Assembly: GCF_036885605.1 (NCBI RefSeq)
Contig: NZ_CP142523.1
Coordinates: 4,836,001-4,900,000, forward strand
Origin: Janthinobacterium sp. TB1-E2
GTDB taxonomy: Bacteria; Pseudomonadota; Gammaproteobacteria; Burkholderiales; Burkholderiaceae_D
Reading direction: 5' to 3'
DNA: 64,000 nucleotides
The notes beneath the pieces are model-generated. The model saw only the letters and a program-made list of their open reading frames with translations, made no database searches and had not been told where the DNA came from. This document shows positions 19,987-29,032 of this stretch, piece after piece (position 1 is the first letter of the stretch; each line of letters opens with the position of its first letter). Made by a program: the position numbers and the translations under genes.

Positions 19987-20016
19987 AAGCGCCGGTTTCG
20001 ACCGGCGCTTTTTTTC
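19987..20016 (+). terminator. acnA terminator
   Basis: AAGCGCCGGT-TTCG-ACCGGCGCTT hairpin with a perfect 10-bp stem followed by a T-run, 25 bp past the acnA stop. Confidence 0.92.
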
Positions 20017-20174
20017 GTCCCTGCATCCCGTTCCGACTTGAAATTTCGACTATTGGCATGATCTAAGGACAGCTTACGTATTGCGTGCGGCTGAATCCTC
20101 TACAATACGGTTATAAGGGTTTATCATTGTTTGACTGATCCATTTTTTTCACTTTCCGAGACTCTTATCCCGCT

Positions 20175-21428
20175 ATGCGTCGTCCTTCCAAAGATTCATC
20201 CCATAAACTGACTGCCGACAGCCAGCGCCTGGTCACCTTTGCCCAGGCGATCGTACAGGCAGCCAGCCGTCTCGAAGAGCGGTCCTGGGAACACAGCCTG
20301 GATACGCAGCTCCAGAAATTACTCAAAACCGGCCACCAGGACACCATCGACAACACCCTGGGCAGCCTGTTCAAGGATGACTTGAACGCCTATGACGTGC
20401 TGATGGACTGCGTTGAAGCCGTCAGCGAATCGACCGTCATCACGCATGAAGACGTGCGCTACGACGCCCTGCTCGTCGCCGTGCCCATCCTCGCGTGGAC
20501 GCGCTTTTCCATCGCTTCCGGCCCCATGGCCGGCGACGCGCACGGTGTGCTGTCGGCGCATTTCGCCGCCCACCTGCTGGCCGACGGCACGAAGATGGCC
20601 ATGGCGCCAACGCTGTACTCGATCGACCAGTTGCCGCGCAGCCATGTCGAAACCTATGCCAAGACGCAAAAGCTTGCCCTGGCCGCGCTGAAAGGCACGG
20701 CCGTCAAGCCCTCGGGCAAAGAAGCGGAAACGGCGCCCTTCCTGGCCGACACGCGCTACCTGCTGGTGGCCGTGGTGGCCCCTGCCGGCGCGCCGCTGTT
20801 CCGCTGGCAGACGCCTTCGAGCCAGCTCGACTTCATCGCCGAACGCAGCGCCGCCCTGGAGCAATGGCGCACGCAGGCGACGCCGACATTCGCCCGCCTG
20901 CTGCCCGGCTGCGGCCTGGAATTGCTGCTGCCGGAGGCGTATTACGTGGCCTGCCGCGAAGCGGACAAGCTGATACGCCCCGTCTCCGTACGCGCCGCCG
21001 TGCACTACCTGACGCATACCTTGGCCATCGAGCCGTCGGAACTGCGCGCCGTCATCGCCGGCTTCGGCGAGGAAGCGGCCGACGGCCAGGTGGACGAGTA
21101 CCGCATCGCCTTCACCCTGCGCCAGGCGCCGGACGTCATCTATGGCATCGTCTGGCCTTTGTACGGCCAGGAAGACGAGGATGGCACGCCGATCGAAGGC
21201 CTGATCCAGGTCGGCATCGCCGCGCTGGACAAGCAAAAGACACCGGTCGATGAAATCATCGAGCACCTGAACGCCGCTGGCGTGACGCAGATCAAGCGCC
21301 ACGCGGAACGCTTTGTCGGTGAATACTGCGACGATTGCGGCGCGCCCCTGTTTGCCGACCCGGTCGGCGAACTGGCGCATGCGGAGATGCCCGAAGATAC
21401 GCCACAAGGCACAGAGCATTTCCACTGA
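20175..21428 (+). CDS. DUF2863 family protein
   Basis: A 417-aa cytoplasmic protein with no signal peptide or membrane segment. It resembles the betaproteobacterial DUF2863 family, which has no known function. Visible features are a basic N-terminus (MRRPSKDSSHK), an ATG-proximal helix-rich segment, RYLLVAVVAPAGAPLFRWQT in the middle and a C-terminal CDDCGAPLFADPVGE segment with a Cys-x2-Cys pair that could bind metal. It is monocistronic between terminators. The family call is from recollection of family features, so moderate. Confidence 0.8.
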   Translation: MRRPSKDSSHKLTADSQRLVTFAQAIVQAASRLEERSWEHSLDTQLQKLLKTGHQDTIDNTLGSLFKDDLNAYDVLMDCVEAVSESTVITHEDVRYDALLVAVPILAWTRFSIASGPMAGDAHGVLSAHFAAHLLADGTKMAMAPTLYSIDQLPRSHVETYAKTQKLALAALKGTAVKPSGKEAETAPFLADTRYLLVAVVAPAGAPLFRWQTPSSQLDFIAERSAALEQWRTQATPTFARLLPGCGLELLLPEAYYVACREADKLIRPVSVRAAVHYLTHTLAIEPSELRAVIAGFGEEAADGQVDEYRIAFTLRQAPDVIYGIVWPLYGQEDEDGTPIEGLIQVGIAALDKQKTPVDEIIEHLNAAGVTQIKRHAERFVGEYCDDCGAPLFADPVGELAHAEMPEDTPQGTEHFH

Positions 21429-21440
21429 TGCTGTAACGGT

Positions 21441-21530
21441 GTTGTCGGATTACGCGCTGCGCGCTAATCCGACCTACGCTGCCGGTATGGGCCGTAGGTC
21501 GGATTAGCCGGCACGGCGTAATCCGACAAC
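21441..21530. repeat. REP-like nested palindrome (GTCGGATTA family)
   Basis: Outer perfect 15-bp inverted repeat GTTGTCGGATTACGC (21441-21455) and GCGTAATCCGACAAC (21516-21530). Inner perfect 16-bp inverted repeat GCTAATCCGACCTACG (21463-21478) and CGTAGGTCGGATTAGC (21493-21508). The core GTCGGATTA thus occurs four times in alternating orientation. It sits between two convergent genes, the typical place for REP/BIME elements mobilised in trans by RAYT transposases. Confidence 0.75.
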
Positions 21531-21543
21531 AGCGTTGGCGCAT

Positions 21544-21575
21544 AAAAAAGGCGGAACCTCGGTTCCGCCTTTTTG
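21544..21575. terminator. bidirectional terminator
   Basis: AAAAAGGCGGAACC-TC-GGTTCCGCCTTTTT, a perfect 9-bp GC-rich stem with A-run and T-run, between the convergent DUF2863 and CYTH genes. Confidence 0.9.
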
Positions 21576-21601
21576 CATTTCAAGCCACGCTTAACGCGCC
21601 A

Positions 21602-22066
21602 TCACCACTGTGAAAACGGGTGGCGGATCAGATTCGCGTTGTAATAGCGCGCGTCGCCCGACACTTCCGCGCCGATCCAGTCCGGCTTGTCGAAGGGCTG
21701 GTCTTCCGAAGCCAGTTCGATCTCGGCCACCAGCAGGCCCGCATTGGCGCCGAGGAACTCGTCGACTTCCCATACCATGCCCGCGTGTTCGATGCGGTGG
21801 CGAACCTTTTCGATCAGCGGCTGCTCGCACAGGCCGTCGAGCAGTTCGGCCGCGTCGGCCAGCGGAATCGGATATTCCCACTCGCCGCGCGTGGCGCCCA
21901 CGTTGGCGCCCTTGATGGTCAGCATCGCCTGTTCGCCCTCGATGCGCACGCGCACCACGCGCTCGCGCGCGGACGACAGATAGCCCTGGCGCAGCAGCAC
22001 CGCCTGCCCCAGGCCGCGCCAGGCATCGCCGGCCAGCAGGAATTTACGCTCGATCTCGACGCCCAT
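21602..22066 (-). CDS. CYTH domain protein (triphosphate tunnel metalloenzyme family)
   Basis: A 154-aa CYTH protein. The signature ExExK is seen at the N-terminus as VEIERKFLL. Charged tunnel residues follow (VRVRIEGEQAMLTIKG, EWEYPI, KVRHRIE, WEVDEF, LVAEIEL), matching the single-domain bacterial type that hydrolyses inorganic triphosphate or binds organic triphosphates. ATG 22066 is chosen so that the ExExK motif is near the start. It begins 12 nt after the stop of the M14 peptidase, so the two are probably cotranscribed. The biological substrate is unknown. Confidence 0.88.
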   Translation of the reverse strand: MGVEIERKFLLAGDAWRGLGQAVLLRQGYLSSARERVVRVRIEGEQAMLTIKGANVGATRGEWEYPIPLADAAELLDGLCEQPLIEKVRHRIEHAGMVWEVDEFLGANAGLLVAEIELASEDQPFDKPDWIGAEVSGDARYYNANLIRHPFSQW

Positions 22067-22078
22067 GATCAACGCCGT

Positions 22079-23200
22079 TCAATCGAGCGACAGCAGGATA
22101 GGCTGCAGCATGGCCGCGCCCAGTGCCGCGCTGCGCGCGCCATTCCAGCCCACGCTTGGATCCGGCAAGTCGGCGTTTTCCTTGAACGGCATTTCCAGGG
22201 TCAGCGCCAGGCAGCCGAAGTGGTGGCCGATGTATTTCGACGCCAGGGTCAGCATGTCGGACTTGTACTTGCTGGCCGCATAGCCGAACTTGTCCTGGAA
22301 GTCGGGGCTGGCCTGCTTGTAGCGCTCGATGAAGGCCTTCTGGTGCGCCGCCTGGGCGGGCGTGAAGTTTTCCAGCATTTCATTGCCGGCCACAAAGTTG
22401 TACGGCAGCGCTTCATCGCCGTGGATGTCGAAGAACATGTCGACGCCCGTTTCGTGGATCTTGTTTTTCACGCACAGCACTTCCGGGCTCGATTCCAGCG
22501 AAGGCGTCATCCATTCGCGGTTCAGGTTGGCACCGGCCGCATTCGTGCGCAGGTTGCCGCGGATGGAGCCGTCCGGGTTCATGTTCGGCACAATGTGGAA
22601 CACGGCGCGCTGCAGCAATTTGCGCGCGATCGGGTTAGCGTCGTCGAGCAGCGAGTCGATCAAGCCTTCGACGAACCATTCGGCCATCGATTCGCCCGGA
22701 TGCTGGCGCGCGATGACCCAGATCTTCTTTTCCGCCTGCGGATTGCCGATGGTGACCATGTTCATGTCGCGGCCATCGACCGTGCTGCCCAGGTCGGACA
22801 CGCGCGCCAGCGGATGCTCGGCCACTTCGCCCAGCAGGCGCAAATGGCGCTCCCACGAATACGGCTCGAAGTAGGCGTAGTACACGCTGTCGAGTTCAGG
22901 CGTGTGCGAGATCGTCATGACCTGGCCGTCGAACGCCGTCGGCACGCGAAACCAGTTTTCGCTGTCGTAGCTGGCCACGGCCTGGTAGTCTTCATAGCCG
23001 GCCGGATAGGTGGCCTGGCCCGCGTTCAGGAAGCGCATCGTGCATGCCTGGCCGCGCGCGCCCTGCAGGCGGAAGTGGAACCACTGGTGGATGTCGGCGT
23101 GGCTATCCTTGCGCAAGTTCAAGTCGATGGCGCCGGCGCTGGTGGCGCTCACCACGTCGATGGCGCCCGAGTCGAAGTTCTGGCTGATTTTAATGGTCAT
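22079..23200 (-). CDS. M14-family zinc carboxypeptidase, cytosolic (CCP-like)
   Basis: A 373-aa protein with an N-terminal beta domain (1-115, including YYAYFEPYSWERH) and an M14 catalytic domain. Zinc ligands are in ARQHPGESMAEW (His and Glu, about residues 165-176) and FFDIHGDEALPY (His). The catalytic Glu is in CLALTLEMPFKEN near the C-terminus. The N-domain and the HPGE form place it with the cytosolic carboxypeptidases (Nna1/AGBL type) rather than secreted carboxypeptidase A. No signal peptide. It precedes the CYTH gene by 12 nt. Bacterial substrates of this group are poorly known. Confidence 0.9.
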   Translation of the reverse strand: MTIKISQNFDSGAIDVVSATSAGAIDLNLRKDSHADIHQWFHFRLQGARGQACTMRFLNAGQATYPAGYEDYQAVASYDSENWFRVPTAFDGQVMTISHTPELDSVYYAYFEPYSWERHLRLLGEVAEHPLARVSDLGSTVDGRDMNMVTIGNPQAEKKIWVIARQHPGESMAEWFVEGLIDSLLDDANPIARKLLQRAVFHIVPNMNPDGSIRGNLRTNAAGANLNREWMTPSLESSPEVLCVKNKIHETGVDMFFDIHGDEALPYNFVAGNEMLENFTPAQAAHQKAFIERYKQASPDFQDKFGYAASKYKSDMLTLASKYIGHHFGCLALTLEMPFKENADLPDPSVGWNGARSAALGAAMLQPILLSLD

Positions 23201-23502
23201 GTAATGATCCCGTCCGAATGTAAGTGTTCCGGCGCTGCCTCGTGGGCCACCGCCGTCGCGCTAAAAAACGCAGTGTAAGCTATCCCGCTATTTTCCGCCC
23301 TTTGGCCCCGTTCGCAAAGCCTGGTCCGGTGATTTATGCACCATTCCGGGGCATCGATGGAAAAGCGCCGGGCAAAAGCGCGAAAAATCGGTCCACTGTC
23401 GCATCTACCGGACAAAAAACTGAATTGTAACAATGCCGGAAACATTGGCAGCCCCTCGTCCCCCTATAATTCCTGCTTTCATAGAGTCGCCAGGAAAGAG
23501 TC
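23201..23502. other. divergent intergenic region, M14 gene / TetR gene
   Basis: 302 bp without a gene. A perfect -10 TATAAT (23465-23470) points to the TetR gene; the only TTGGCA upstream (23445-23450) is just 14 bp away, so the -35 is poor. A short inverted repeat CAATG...CATTG (23432-23447) just upstream could be an autoregulatory site. No other signal seen. Confidence 0.45.
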
Positions 23503-24165
23503 GTGGACAAGAAGCTGACCAATATTCAGGAAAGAAAATTACGCGAGGCGCAGGCGCGGCGCGAGCACATCATCGACGTCGTCAAAGACCTCATCAAGAA
23601 GGGCGGCGCGCGCGCCGTCTCCATCCGCAAGGTGGCCGAGGCGGCCGGCTTTTCCACCACCGTCGTGTACGCCCTGTTCCGCGACAAGGCCACCCTGATC
23701 GCCCAGGCCATGGACAAGGACTTGCTGGAACTGGTGCGCGCCATGCGCACGGCCTGCGACACCAGCACTGACCCATGGGAACGCATCAGCCTGGTCGGCC
23801 GCGCCTACATCGAATACGGCTTCCAGCATCCCGACGAGTACTCGCTGATCTTCATGGAGCTGCGCCCGCACGCGGAAGTCGACGCCGTCGACGTCGAACA
23901 CGGCAATATCGAACAAGACCCGTATGCCTACGCGCTGCACCTGTTCGGCGAGCTGGCGCAGGCGGGCCAGGTACGCCAGGACGAGCCGGCGCTGCACACG
24001 ATGACGCAAATCTTCTGGCAATCGCTGCACGGCCTCGTGTCGCTGCGCATCGTCATGGATGCGGGCGACCCATGGACGCCGCACCCGGAAATGAACACGC
24101 ATATCGACGACTTGCTCGCCGTCGTCACGACAGGCATCCGCCTGCGCTTTGCACCGCCTTCCTGA
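23503..24165 (+). CDS. TetR-family transcriptional regulator
   Basis: A 220-aa regulator with GTG start (GTGGACAAGAAG) and AGGAAAGA upstream. The N-terminal HTH runs EHIIDVVKDLIKKGGARAVS, then IRKVAEAAGFSTTVVYALFR (about residues 21-62), the TetR signature. The C-terminal ligand domain is of the WHG/TetR_C_33 kind (YSLIFMELRP, then HLFGELAQAGQVRQDEPAL, WQSLHGLVSLRIVM). Divergent from the M14 peptidase gene. The regulated genes are not evident. Confidence 0.9.
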   Translation: MDKKLTNIQERKLREAQARREHIIDVVKDLIKKGGARAVSIRKVAEAAGFSTTVVYALFRDKATLIAQAMDKDLLELVRAMRTACDTSTDPWERISLVGRAYIEYGFQHPDEYSLIFMELRPHAEVDAVDVEHGNIEQDPYAYALHLFGELAQAGQVRQDEPALHTMTQIFWQSLHGLVSLRIVMDAGDPWTPHPEMNTHIDDLLAVVTTGIRLRFAPPS

Positions 24166-24261
24166 CGTTTGATCCAGCGCAAACCAGGCGGACGGAAAAG
24201 GCGGACAGTGGAGTGAAGCCGCCTGCGCCGATGCAGCGCGGCTTGCGCGAAGGAGTGCGAG

Positions 24262-24633
24262 ATGAACGAAGCCTATTCCACGGACCGGCTTGACAAACAG
24301 CAAAGCGCGAACAATGCTGTACGCATGGAAGCGCGCCTGACAAAACTGGAAACGGACCGGGAACATGACCGGCTATGGTTCAAGACCCTGGAACAGCGTC
24401 TTGGCGAAGGCCTCGATAAGGTACGCACGGAATTGCACAACGAATCACAGCTGCTGCGTGCCGACCTGACGCAATTTTGCGGCGACTTGCGCGGCGACTG
24501 CCACGCCCTGCGCACGGAACTGGGCGACATCCGCAAGCACATGCACACCCACTTCCTGTGGTTCATGGGCATACAGGCCACCACCACGTTTGCCCTGCTG
24601 GGTTTGGGCGCCAAGGCGCTGCATATGTACTGA
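24262..24633 (+). CDS. hypothetical coiled-coil protein with C-terminal membrane helix
   Basis: A 123-aa protein not recognised as a named family. Residues 20-90 have heptad-like Leu/charged spacing (MEARLTKLETDREHDRLW, then LEQRLGEGLDKVRTELHNES) typical of a coiled coil. Residues about 97-118 (FLWFMGIQATTTFALLGLGA) form one membrane helix. This tail-anchored layout resembles CCDC90/DUF1640-type or phage-like small coiled-coil proteins, but no assignment is made. GAAGGAG ribosome site 6 nt before ATG. Confidence 0.75.
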   Translation: MNEAYSTDRLDKQQSANNAVRMEARLTKLETDREHDRLWFKTLEQRLGEGLDKVRTELHNESQLLRADLTQFCGDLRGDCHALRTELGDIRKHMHTHFLWFMGIQATTTFALLGLGAKALHMY

Positions 24634-24693
24634 GGAAAGTAAAAAGGCAGCGCGGTGCCGCACCGCCCTGCCCTGTCTTGATGCTGGCGAAGC

Positions 24694-26190
24694 TTACTGC
24701 GCTGCCAGCATGCTCTGCGTTTCCTGGTAGCGCACATGCCACGACAGCGCCTCTTGCAGGATGTGTGGCGTGTGGCCGCCGCGCTGGCATGCCGCGTCAT
24801 AATAGGCACGCAGCTGCGCGCGGTAATCGGGATGTGTGCAGCGCTCGATGATCAACGGTGCCCTTTCACGCGGCGCCAGGCCGCGCAAGTCCGCAAAACC
24901 CCACTCCGTCACCAGCACGTCGACGTCATGCTCCGTATGGTCCACATGCGAGACCATCGGCACGACGCTGGAAATGCGTCCGCCCTTGGCCGCCGATTTC
25001 GACACGAACATCGACACTTGCCCATTGCGCGCAAAGTCGCCCGAGCCGCCGATGCCGTTCATCATGTGCGTGCCGCACACGTGCGTGGAATTGACGTTGC
25101 CGTAGATATCGAACTCGAGCGCCGTGTTCAGCGCGATGATGCCCAGGCGGCGCACGATCTCGGGATGGTTGCTGATCTCTTGCGGGCGCAGCACGATCTT
25201 CGAGCGGTAATGGTCGATATTGTCCATCAGCTTTTGGTGCACGGCGGCCGACAGGGTGATCGACGAGGCCGAGGCAAACGCCAGCTGGCCCGAATCGAGC
25301 AGCTCGATGGCGCTGTCCTGCAGCACTTCCGAATACATCGTCATGTTGCGGAAAGGCGAGCCGATCAGGCCATGCAGCACGGCGTTGGCGATGGTGCCGA
25401 TGCCCGCCTGCAGCGGCAGCAATTCCGGCCCCATGCGCCCGGCCGCCACTTCGCCCTGCAGGAAGGCGATCACGTGGCCGGCGATCGCCTGCGTTTCCGC
25501 ATCGGGCGGCAAGGCGTTCGACGGGCTGTCGGGGCTGTCCGTGATGACGATGGCGGCAATGCGGGCCGGGTCGATGGCGATGGCCGTGCTGCCCAGGCGC
25601 TGGTCCACGCGCGTGAGGGGAATCGGCTCGCGGCCCGGCAAGGTGTGCGGTATATAGATGTCGTGCAAGCCTTCCAGCGCCAGCGGCGTAGACAGGTTGA
25701 TCTCGATGATCACTTGCGTGGCTTGCTGGGCAAAGGCGGCGGAGTTACCCACCGACATGGTCGGAATGATGGCGCCGGCCGCCGTGATGGCCGTGGCTTC
25801 GATGACGGCGATATCGACGGCGGCCAGGTTGCCGGAGCGCAACTGCTCGGCCGTTTCCGACAGATGCTGGTCGATGAACATGACTTCGCCGTTGTTGATC
25901 TTGCCGCGCAAGACCGGGTCGACCTGGAACGGCATGCGGCGCGCCAGCACGCCCGCCTCGGCCATCAAGCCGTCGCTGCCATTGCCCAGCGAAGCGCCCG
26001 TGATCAGGGTCAGGCTTAATGGATCTTGCAGGGCGCGCTCGGCCAGCGCGCGCGGCAGGGCTTTGGCGTCGCCGGCACGGGTAAAACCGCTCATGCCGAC
26101 ACGCATTCCGTTGTGGAACAATTTGGCTGCCTCATCGGCGCTCATGATTTTGCCGAGCAAGCCTGGGTGGCGGATACGGTCCTCGTACAT
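24694..26190 (-). CDS. acetyl-CoA hydrolase/transferase, succinyl-CoA:acetate CoA-transferase type
   Basis: A 498-aa class I CoA-transferase of the Cat1/AarC/ScpC group. The N-terminal ADEAAKLFHNGMRVGMSGFT segment and GIGTIANAVLHGL are typical. The catalytic Glu is expected in TALEFDIYGNVNSTHV (about residue 365), followed by the group marker THMMNGIGGSGDFARN. The likely reaction interconverts succinyl-CoA plus acetate and succinate plus acetyl-CoA; propionyl-CoA:succinate transfer is an alternative. It is divergent from a LysR regulator (26335), a classic control arrangement. Confidence 0.9.
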   Translation of the reverse strand: MYEDRIRHPGLLGKIMSADEAAKLFHNGMRVGMSGFTRAGDAKALPRALAERALQDPLSLTLITGASLGNGSDGLMAEAGVLARRMPFQVDPVLRGKINNGEVMFIDQHLSETAEQLRSGNLAAVDIAVIEATAITAAGAIIPTMSVGNSAAFAQQATQVIIEINLSTPLALEGLHDIYIPHTLPGREPIPLTRVDQRLGSTAIAIDPARIAAIVITDSPDSPSNALPPDAETQAIAGHVIAFLQGEVAAGRMGPELLPLQAGIGTIANAVLHGLIGSPFRNMTMYSEVLQDSAIELLDSGQLAFASASSITLSAAVHQKLMDNIDHYRSKIVLRPQEISNHPEIVRRLGIIALNTALEFDIYGNVNSTHVCGTHMMNGIGGSGDFARNGQVSMFVSKSAAKGGRISSVVPMVSHVDHTEHDVDVLVTEWGFADLRGLAPRERAPLIIERCTHPDYRAQLRAYYDAACQRGGHTPHILQEALSWHVRYQETQSMLAAQ

Positions 26191-26334
26191 CTGATGCTCC
26201 TGATCTTCTTACTATTCTCAAACTGGATGGCTGTCATACACCAGCCCCATAAGTGGAATCAGTATAAAATCGCGGTCACATGCATGGCATGAATTAATTT
26301 CGCCACATCCAGTCGATATTTTCATGCCTTGCCA

Positions 26335-27243
26335 ATGCCGAGCACCCTCGTGGATATCCGTTCCCTGCGCTATTTCGTCGAAACCGTGCGTCTGTCGAGC
26401 TTTACGCAGGCGGCCGAATCGCTGCATCTGACCCAGTCGACCATCAGCAAGATGGTGCGCCAGCTGGAAGATGAAGTGGGCGCCCAGCTGCTGGTGCGCG
26501 ACGGGCGCAAGCTGACCCTGACGGACACGGGCCGCATCGTCTACCAGCATGGCCAGGAAATGCTGGCGAACATGCGCCAGCTGACCCTGGAAGTGCGCGA
26601 CACCCAGGCCTTGCAGCGCGGCAGCCTGACGGTCGGTATCCCGCCCATGATCAATGTGCTGTTCACACCTGTATTAAAGGCCTTCCGTGCGCGTCACCCG
26701 CACATCAGCCTGACGCTGCAGGAAGACACGGGCCAGCAGATCGAACGCCAGGTGGCGGCCGGCGAGCTGGAAATCGGCATGACGGTGCTGCCGGCCGACC
26801 CGGAACTCGATCTCGTGGCCGTGGAAGTGGCCAACTATCCGATCTGGGCCCTGGCCGAGCCGGGCACGTTCCAGAAAAACCGCACGACCCTGCCCTTCAA
26901 GGCGCTGGCCGATTTGCCGCTGGTGCTGTTAAAGGATGATTTCGCCCTCACGCGCAGCCTGCGCCAGCATTTCGCGCAAGCGGGCTTCGCGCCGACCATC
27001 GCGGCCCAGAGCGGGCAATGGGACTGGCTGGTGGCGATGGCCTCGGCGGGCCTGGGCGTGGCCCTGCTGCCCGAGCCGTTCATCCACCGCCTGGCTGGCG
27101 AACCGCTGGAGGCCGTGCGCATCGTCGAGCCGGAGGTGGCGTGGCAGGTGGCGCATATCTGGAGCGGGCGCTATCTGTCGCACGCGGCGCGCGCCTGGCT
27201 CGAGGTATGCCAGGACGTGCTGGGCACGCCGTTCGCGCATTGA
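26335..27243 (+). CDS. LysR-family transcriptional regulator
   Basis: A 302-aa regulator with the N-terminal HTH (SLRYFVETVRLSSFTQAAES, then LHLTQSTISKMVRQLEDEVG) and a substrate-binding domain (RGSLTVGIPPMINVLFTPVL onwards). The ATG at 26335 is used; a TTG two codons upstream is also possible. It is divergent from the CoA-transferase gene with 144 bp between, so it probably controls that gene. A GltC/CidR-like branch (effectors often small acids) would fit, but the effector is not readable. Confidence 0.9.
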   Translation: MPSTLVDIRSLRYFVETVRLSSFTQAAESLHLTQSTISKMVRQLEDEVGAQLLVRDGRKLTLTDTGRIVYQHGQEMLANMRQLTLEVRDTQALQRGSLTVGIPPMINVLFTPVLKAFRARHPHISLTLQEDTGQQIERQVAAGELEIGMTVLPADPELDLVAVEVANYPIWALAEPGTFQKNRTTLPFKALADLPLVLLKDDFALTRSLRQHFAQAGFAPTIAAQSGQWDWLVAMASAGLGVALLPEPFIHRLAGEPLEAVRIVEPEVAWQVAHIWSGRYLSHAARAWLEVCQDVLGTPFAH

Positions 27244-27246
27244 CGT

Positions 27247-27275
27247 AAAAAAGGGTGGCCGAGGCCACCCTTTTG
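27247..27275. terminator. bidirectional terminator
   Basis: AAAAAAGGGTGGCC-GA-GGCCACCCTTTT, perfect GC-rich stem between the convergent LysR and sugar transporter genes. Confidence 0.9.
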
Positions 27276-27294
27276 CTTGATCACGCCACCTTGC

Positions 27295-28596
27295 TTACTT
27301 GGCGCTGTCGTTGTACATGCTGGCGTACTTCCAGCCGAAGTACAGAATGAAGGTGTAGCACAGGGCCGGCACGAGGAAGGACAGTTGCAGGTTGATGTGG
27401 TCGGCCAGGAAGCCCTGGATGAACGGCACGATGGCGCCGCCGACGATAGCCATGCAGAGGATGCCCGAACCTTGTCCCGTTTGCGCGCCCAGCTTGTTCA
27501 GGGCCATGCTGAAGATGGTCGGGAACATGATGGAGTTGAACAGGCCGACGGCGATCAAGGCCCACATGGCTGTGTGACCGCTGGAGAACACGGCAACGAG
27601 GATCAGCGCGATGACGACGGCGGCGTTGAAGGCCAGGGTCTTGCCCGGGCTGACATAGCGCATCACGGCGAAGCCGACGAAGCGGCCCAGCATGGCGCCA
27701 CCCCAGTAATAGCTGACGAAATAGGCGGCATCGGCGTGGCTGAGGCCAGCGATATGGCTCTCGCCCAGGAAGTTGATCAGGAAGCTGCCGATGCTGACTT
27801 CACCGCCCACGTACAGGAAGATGGCCAGCGCGCCCAGCACCAGGTGGCGGTGCGACCAGATCGAGACCTTGTGGCCATCGTGCGCCAGGGCGGCGGCATC
27901 GTCGGCATGCGAAATCTTCGGCAATTTTGCCAGCGCGAACAGCACGGCCAGGATTACCAGAGTAGCGGCCAGCACCAGGTACGGGCCTTGCACGGAGGCC
28001 GCTTCCTTGGCGCGGTAAGCCAGTTGCTCGGCCGCCGGCAGCAGGTCGAACTGCTGCACCGTCAGCACGGTGCCCGACAAGATCAGCATGCCGCCCAGCG
28101 CAGGCGCCACCGTGGTGCCCAGCGCGTTGAACGCTTGCGTCAGGGTCAAACGGCTCGACGCCGTCTGCGGGTCGCCCAGTTCCGTCACGTACGGGTTGGC
28201 CGCCACCTGCAGCACGGTGATGCCGGCCGCCAGGATGAAGAAGGACAACAGGAACAGCGCATAGCTGCCGGTCGACGCCGGGTAGAACATGGCGCAGCCG
28301 GCGGCCGCGATCAGCAGGCCGGCGACGACGCCGCGCTGGTAGCCGATCTTCTTGATCAGCATGCCGGCGGGCAGCGAAACGATGGCGTAGGCGCCAAAGA
28401 AGCAGAACTGCACCAGCATCGCCTGCACATACGTCAGGGTGTAGATCGAGCGCAGATGGGGAATCAGCACATCATTGAGCGATGTCAGCAGTCCCCACAT
28501 GAAAAACAGCACCGTGACAATGATCAGGGCGCCTGTATTGTTTTGCGTGCCGGCCTGTGCGGACGGTACGCCCTGGCCTTGCTTTACGTATTCCAT
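27295..28596 (-). CDS. FHS-family MFS sugar transporter (glucose/galactose/fucose permease type)
   Basis: A 433-aa inner-membrane permease with about 12 hydrophobic helices. The FHS signatures are [20 protein letters not shown] (helix 1), the conserved segment [17 protein letters not shown] and [20 protein letters not shown] after helix 4. Likely a proton-coupled sugar symporter (glucose/galactose, or an amino sugar). Start at 28596 has GGAGAAGG directly upstream; the longer frame to 28638 lacks a site and crosses a palindromic operator. The TGGAA-N4-TTCCA site 42 bp upstream points to a LacI-type repressor, so the exact sugar depends on that regulator, which is not in the window. Confidence 0.9.
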   Translation of the reverse strand: MEYVKQGQGVPSAQAGTQNNTGALIIVTVLFFMWGLLTSLNDVLIPHLRSIYTLTYVQAMLVQFCFFGAYAIVSLPAGMLIKKIGYQRGVVAGLLIAAAGCAMFYPASTGSYALFLLSFFILAAGITVLQVAANPYVTELGDPQTASSRLTLTQAFNALGTTVAPALGGMLILSGTVLTVQQFDLLPAAEQLAYRAKEAASVQGPYLVLAATLVILAVLFALAKLPKISHADDAAALAHDGHKVSIWSHRHLVLGALAIFLYVGGEVSIGSFLINFLGESHIAGLSHADAAYFVSYYWGGAMLGRFVGFAVMRYVSPGKTLAFNAAVVIALILVAVFSSGHTAMWALIAVGLFNSIMFPTIFSMALNKLGAQTGQGSGILCMAIVGGAIVPFIQGFLADHINLQLSFLVPALCYTFILYFGWKYASMYNDSAK

Positions 28597-29032
28597 ACCT
28601 TCTCCATTTTTCAATTCCAAGTTGATCTTGCCTGGCATGGAAGCGTTTCCACCCGGGCAGCACCAGGACGCGCAAGCGCCACGCAGATATCAGCGTGGGC
28701 CATGACTGCCATCAGCAAAACAGGGGCAGGCATTGCGCTGCTTGCGCGCGGCAGGCGCACGGCCGACCGTTTCTCGCCAAAATGATGTCTTGTAGGCGCG
28801 GCACGCCTGCGGGCTGCGTCTGAAAACAACATTCAGGACAAAACAGTCTTGTAGTAAAACTACGATACTGCGCCCGCATTATGCCTTAAAGCCCCGTATT
28901 GCGCAGCTTTCCCGCCTGTTATTCTAAAAATGAATAGCCGACATTTGAAATCAAAATTAGCCTTATAACTTGGAATCGCTATACTTATATTGCAGTGCAG
29001 CACAACGCGGCACGCCACATAAGGAGTCTGCC
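28597..29032. other. control region upstream of the sugar transporter and DUF3563 gene
   Basis: About 436 bp without a gene. It contains the LacI-type operator at 28638-28651 and, close to the DUF3563 gene, TTAGCC-N17-TATACT (28960-28988), a weak -35 with a good -10 for plus-strand transcription. The middle part (28740-28930) shows nothing I can interpret. Confidence 0.45.
28638..28651. promoter_or_regulatory. LacI-family operator
   Basis: TGGAAGCGTTTCCA: inverted TGGAA/TTCCA arms around a central GCGT containing CG, the hallmark of LacI/GalR-family sites. Located 42 bp upstream of the FHS transporter start, where bound repressor would block transcription. Confidence 0.6.
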
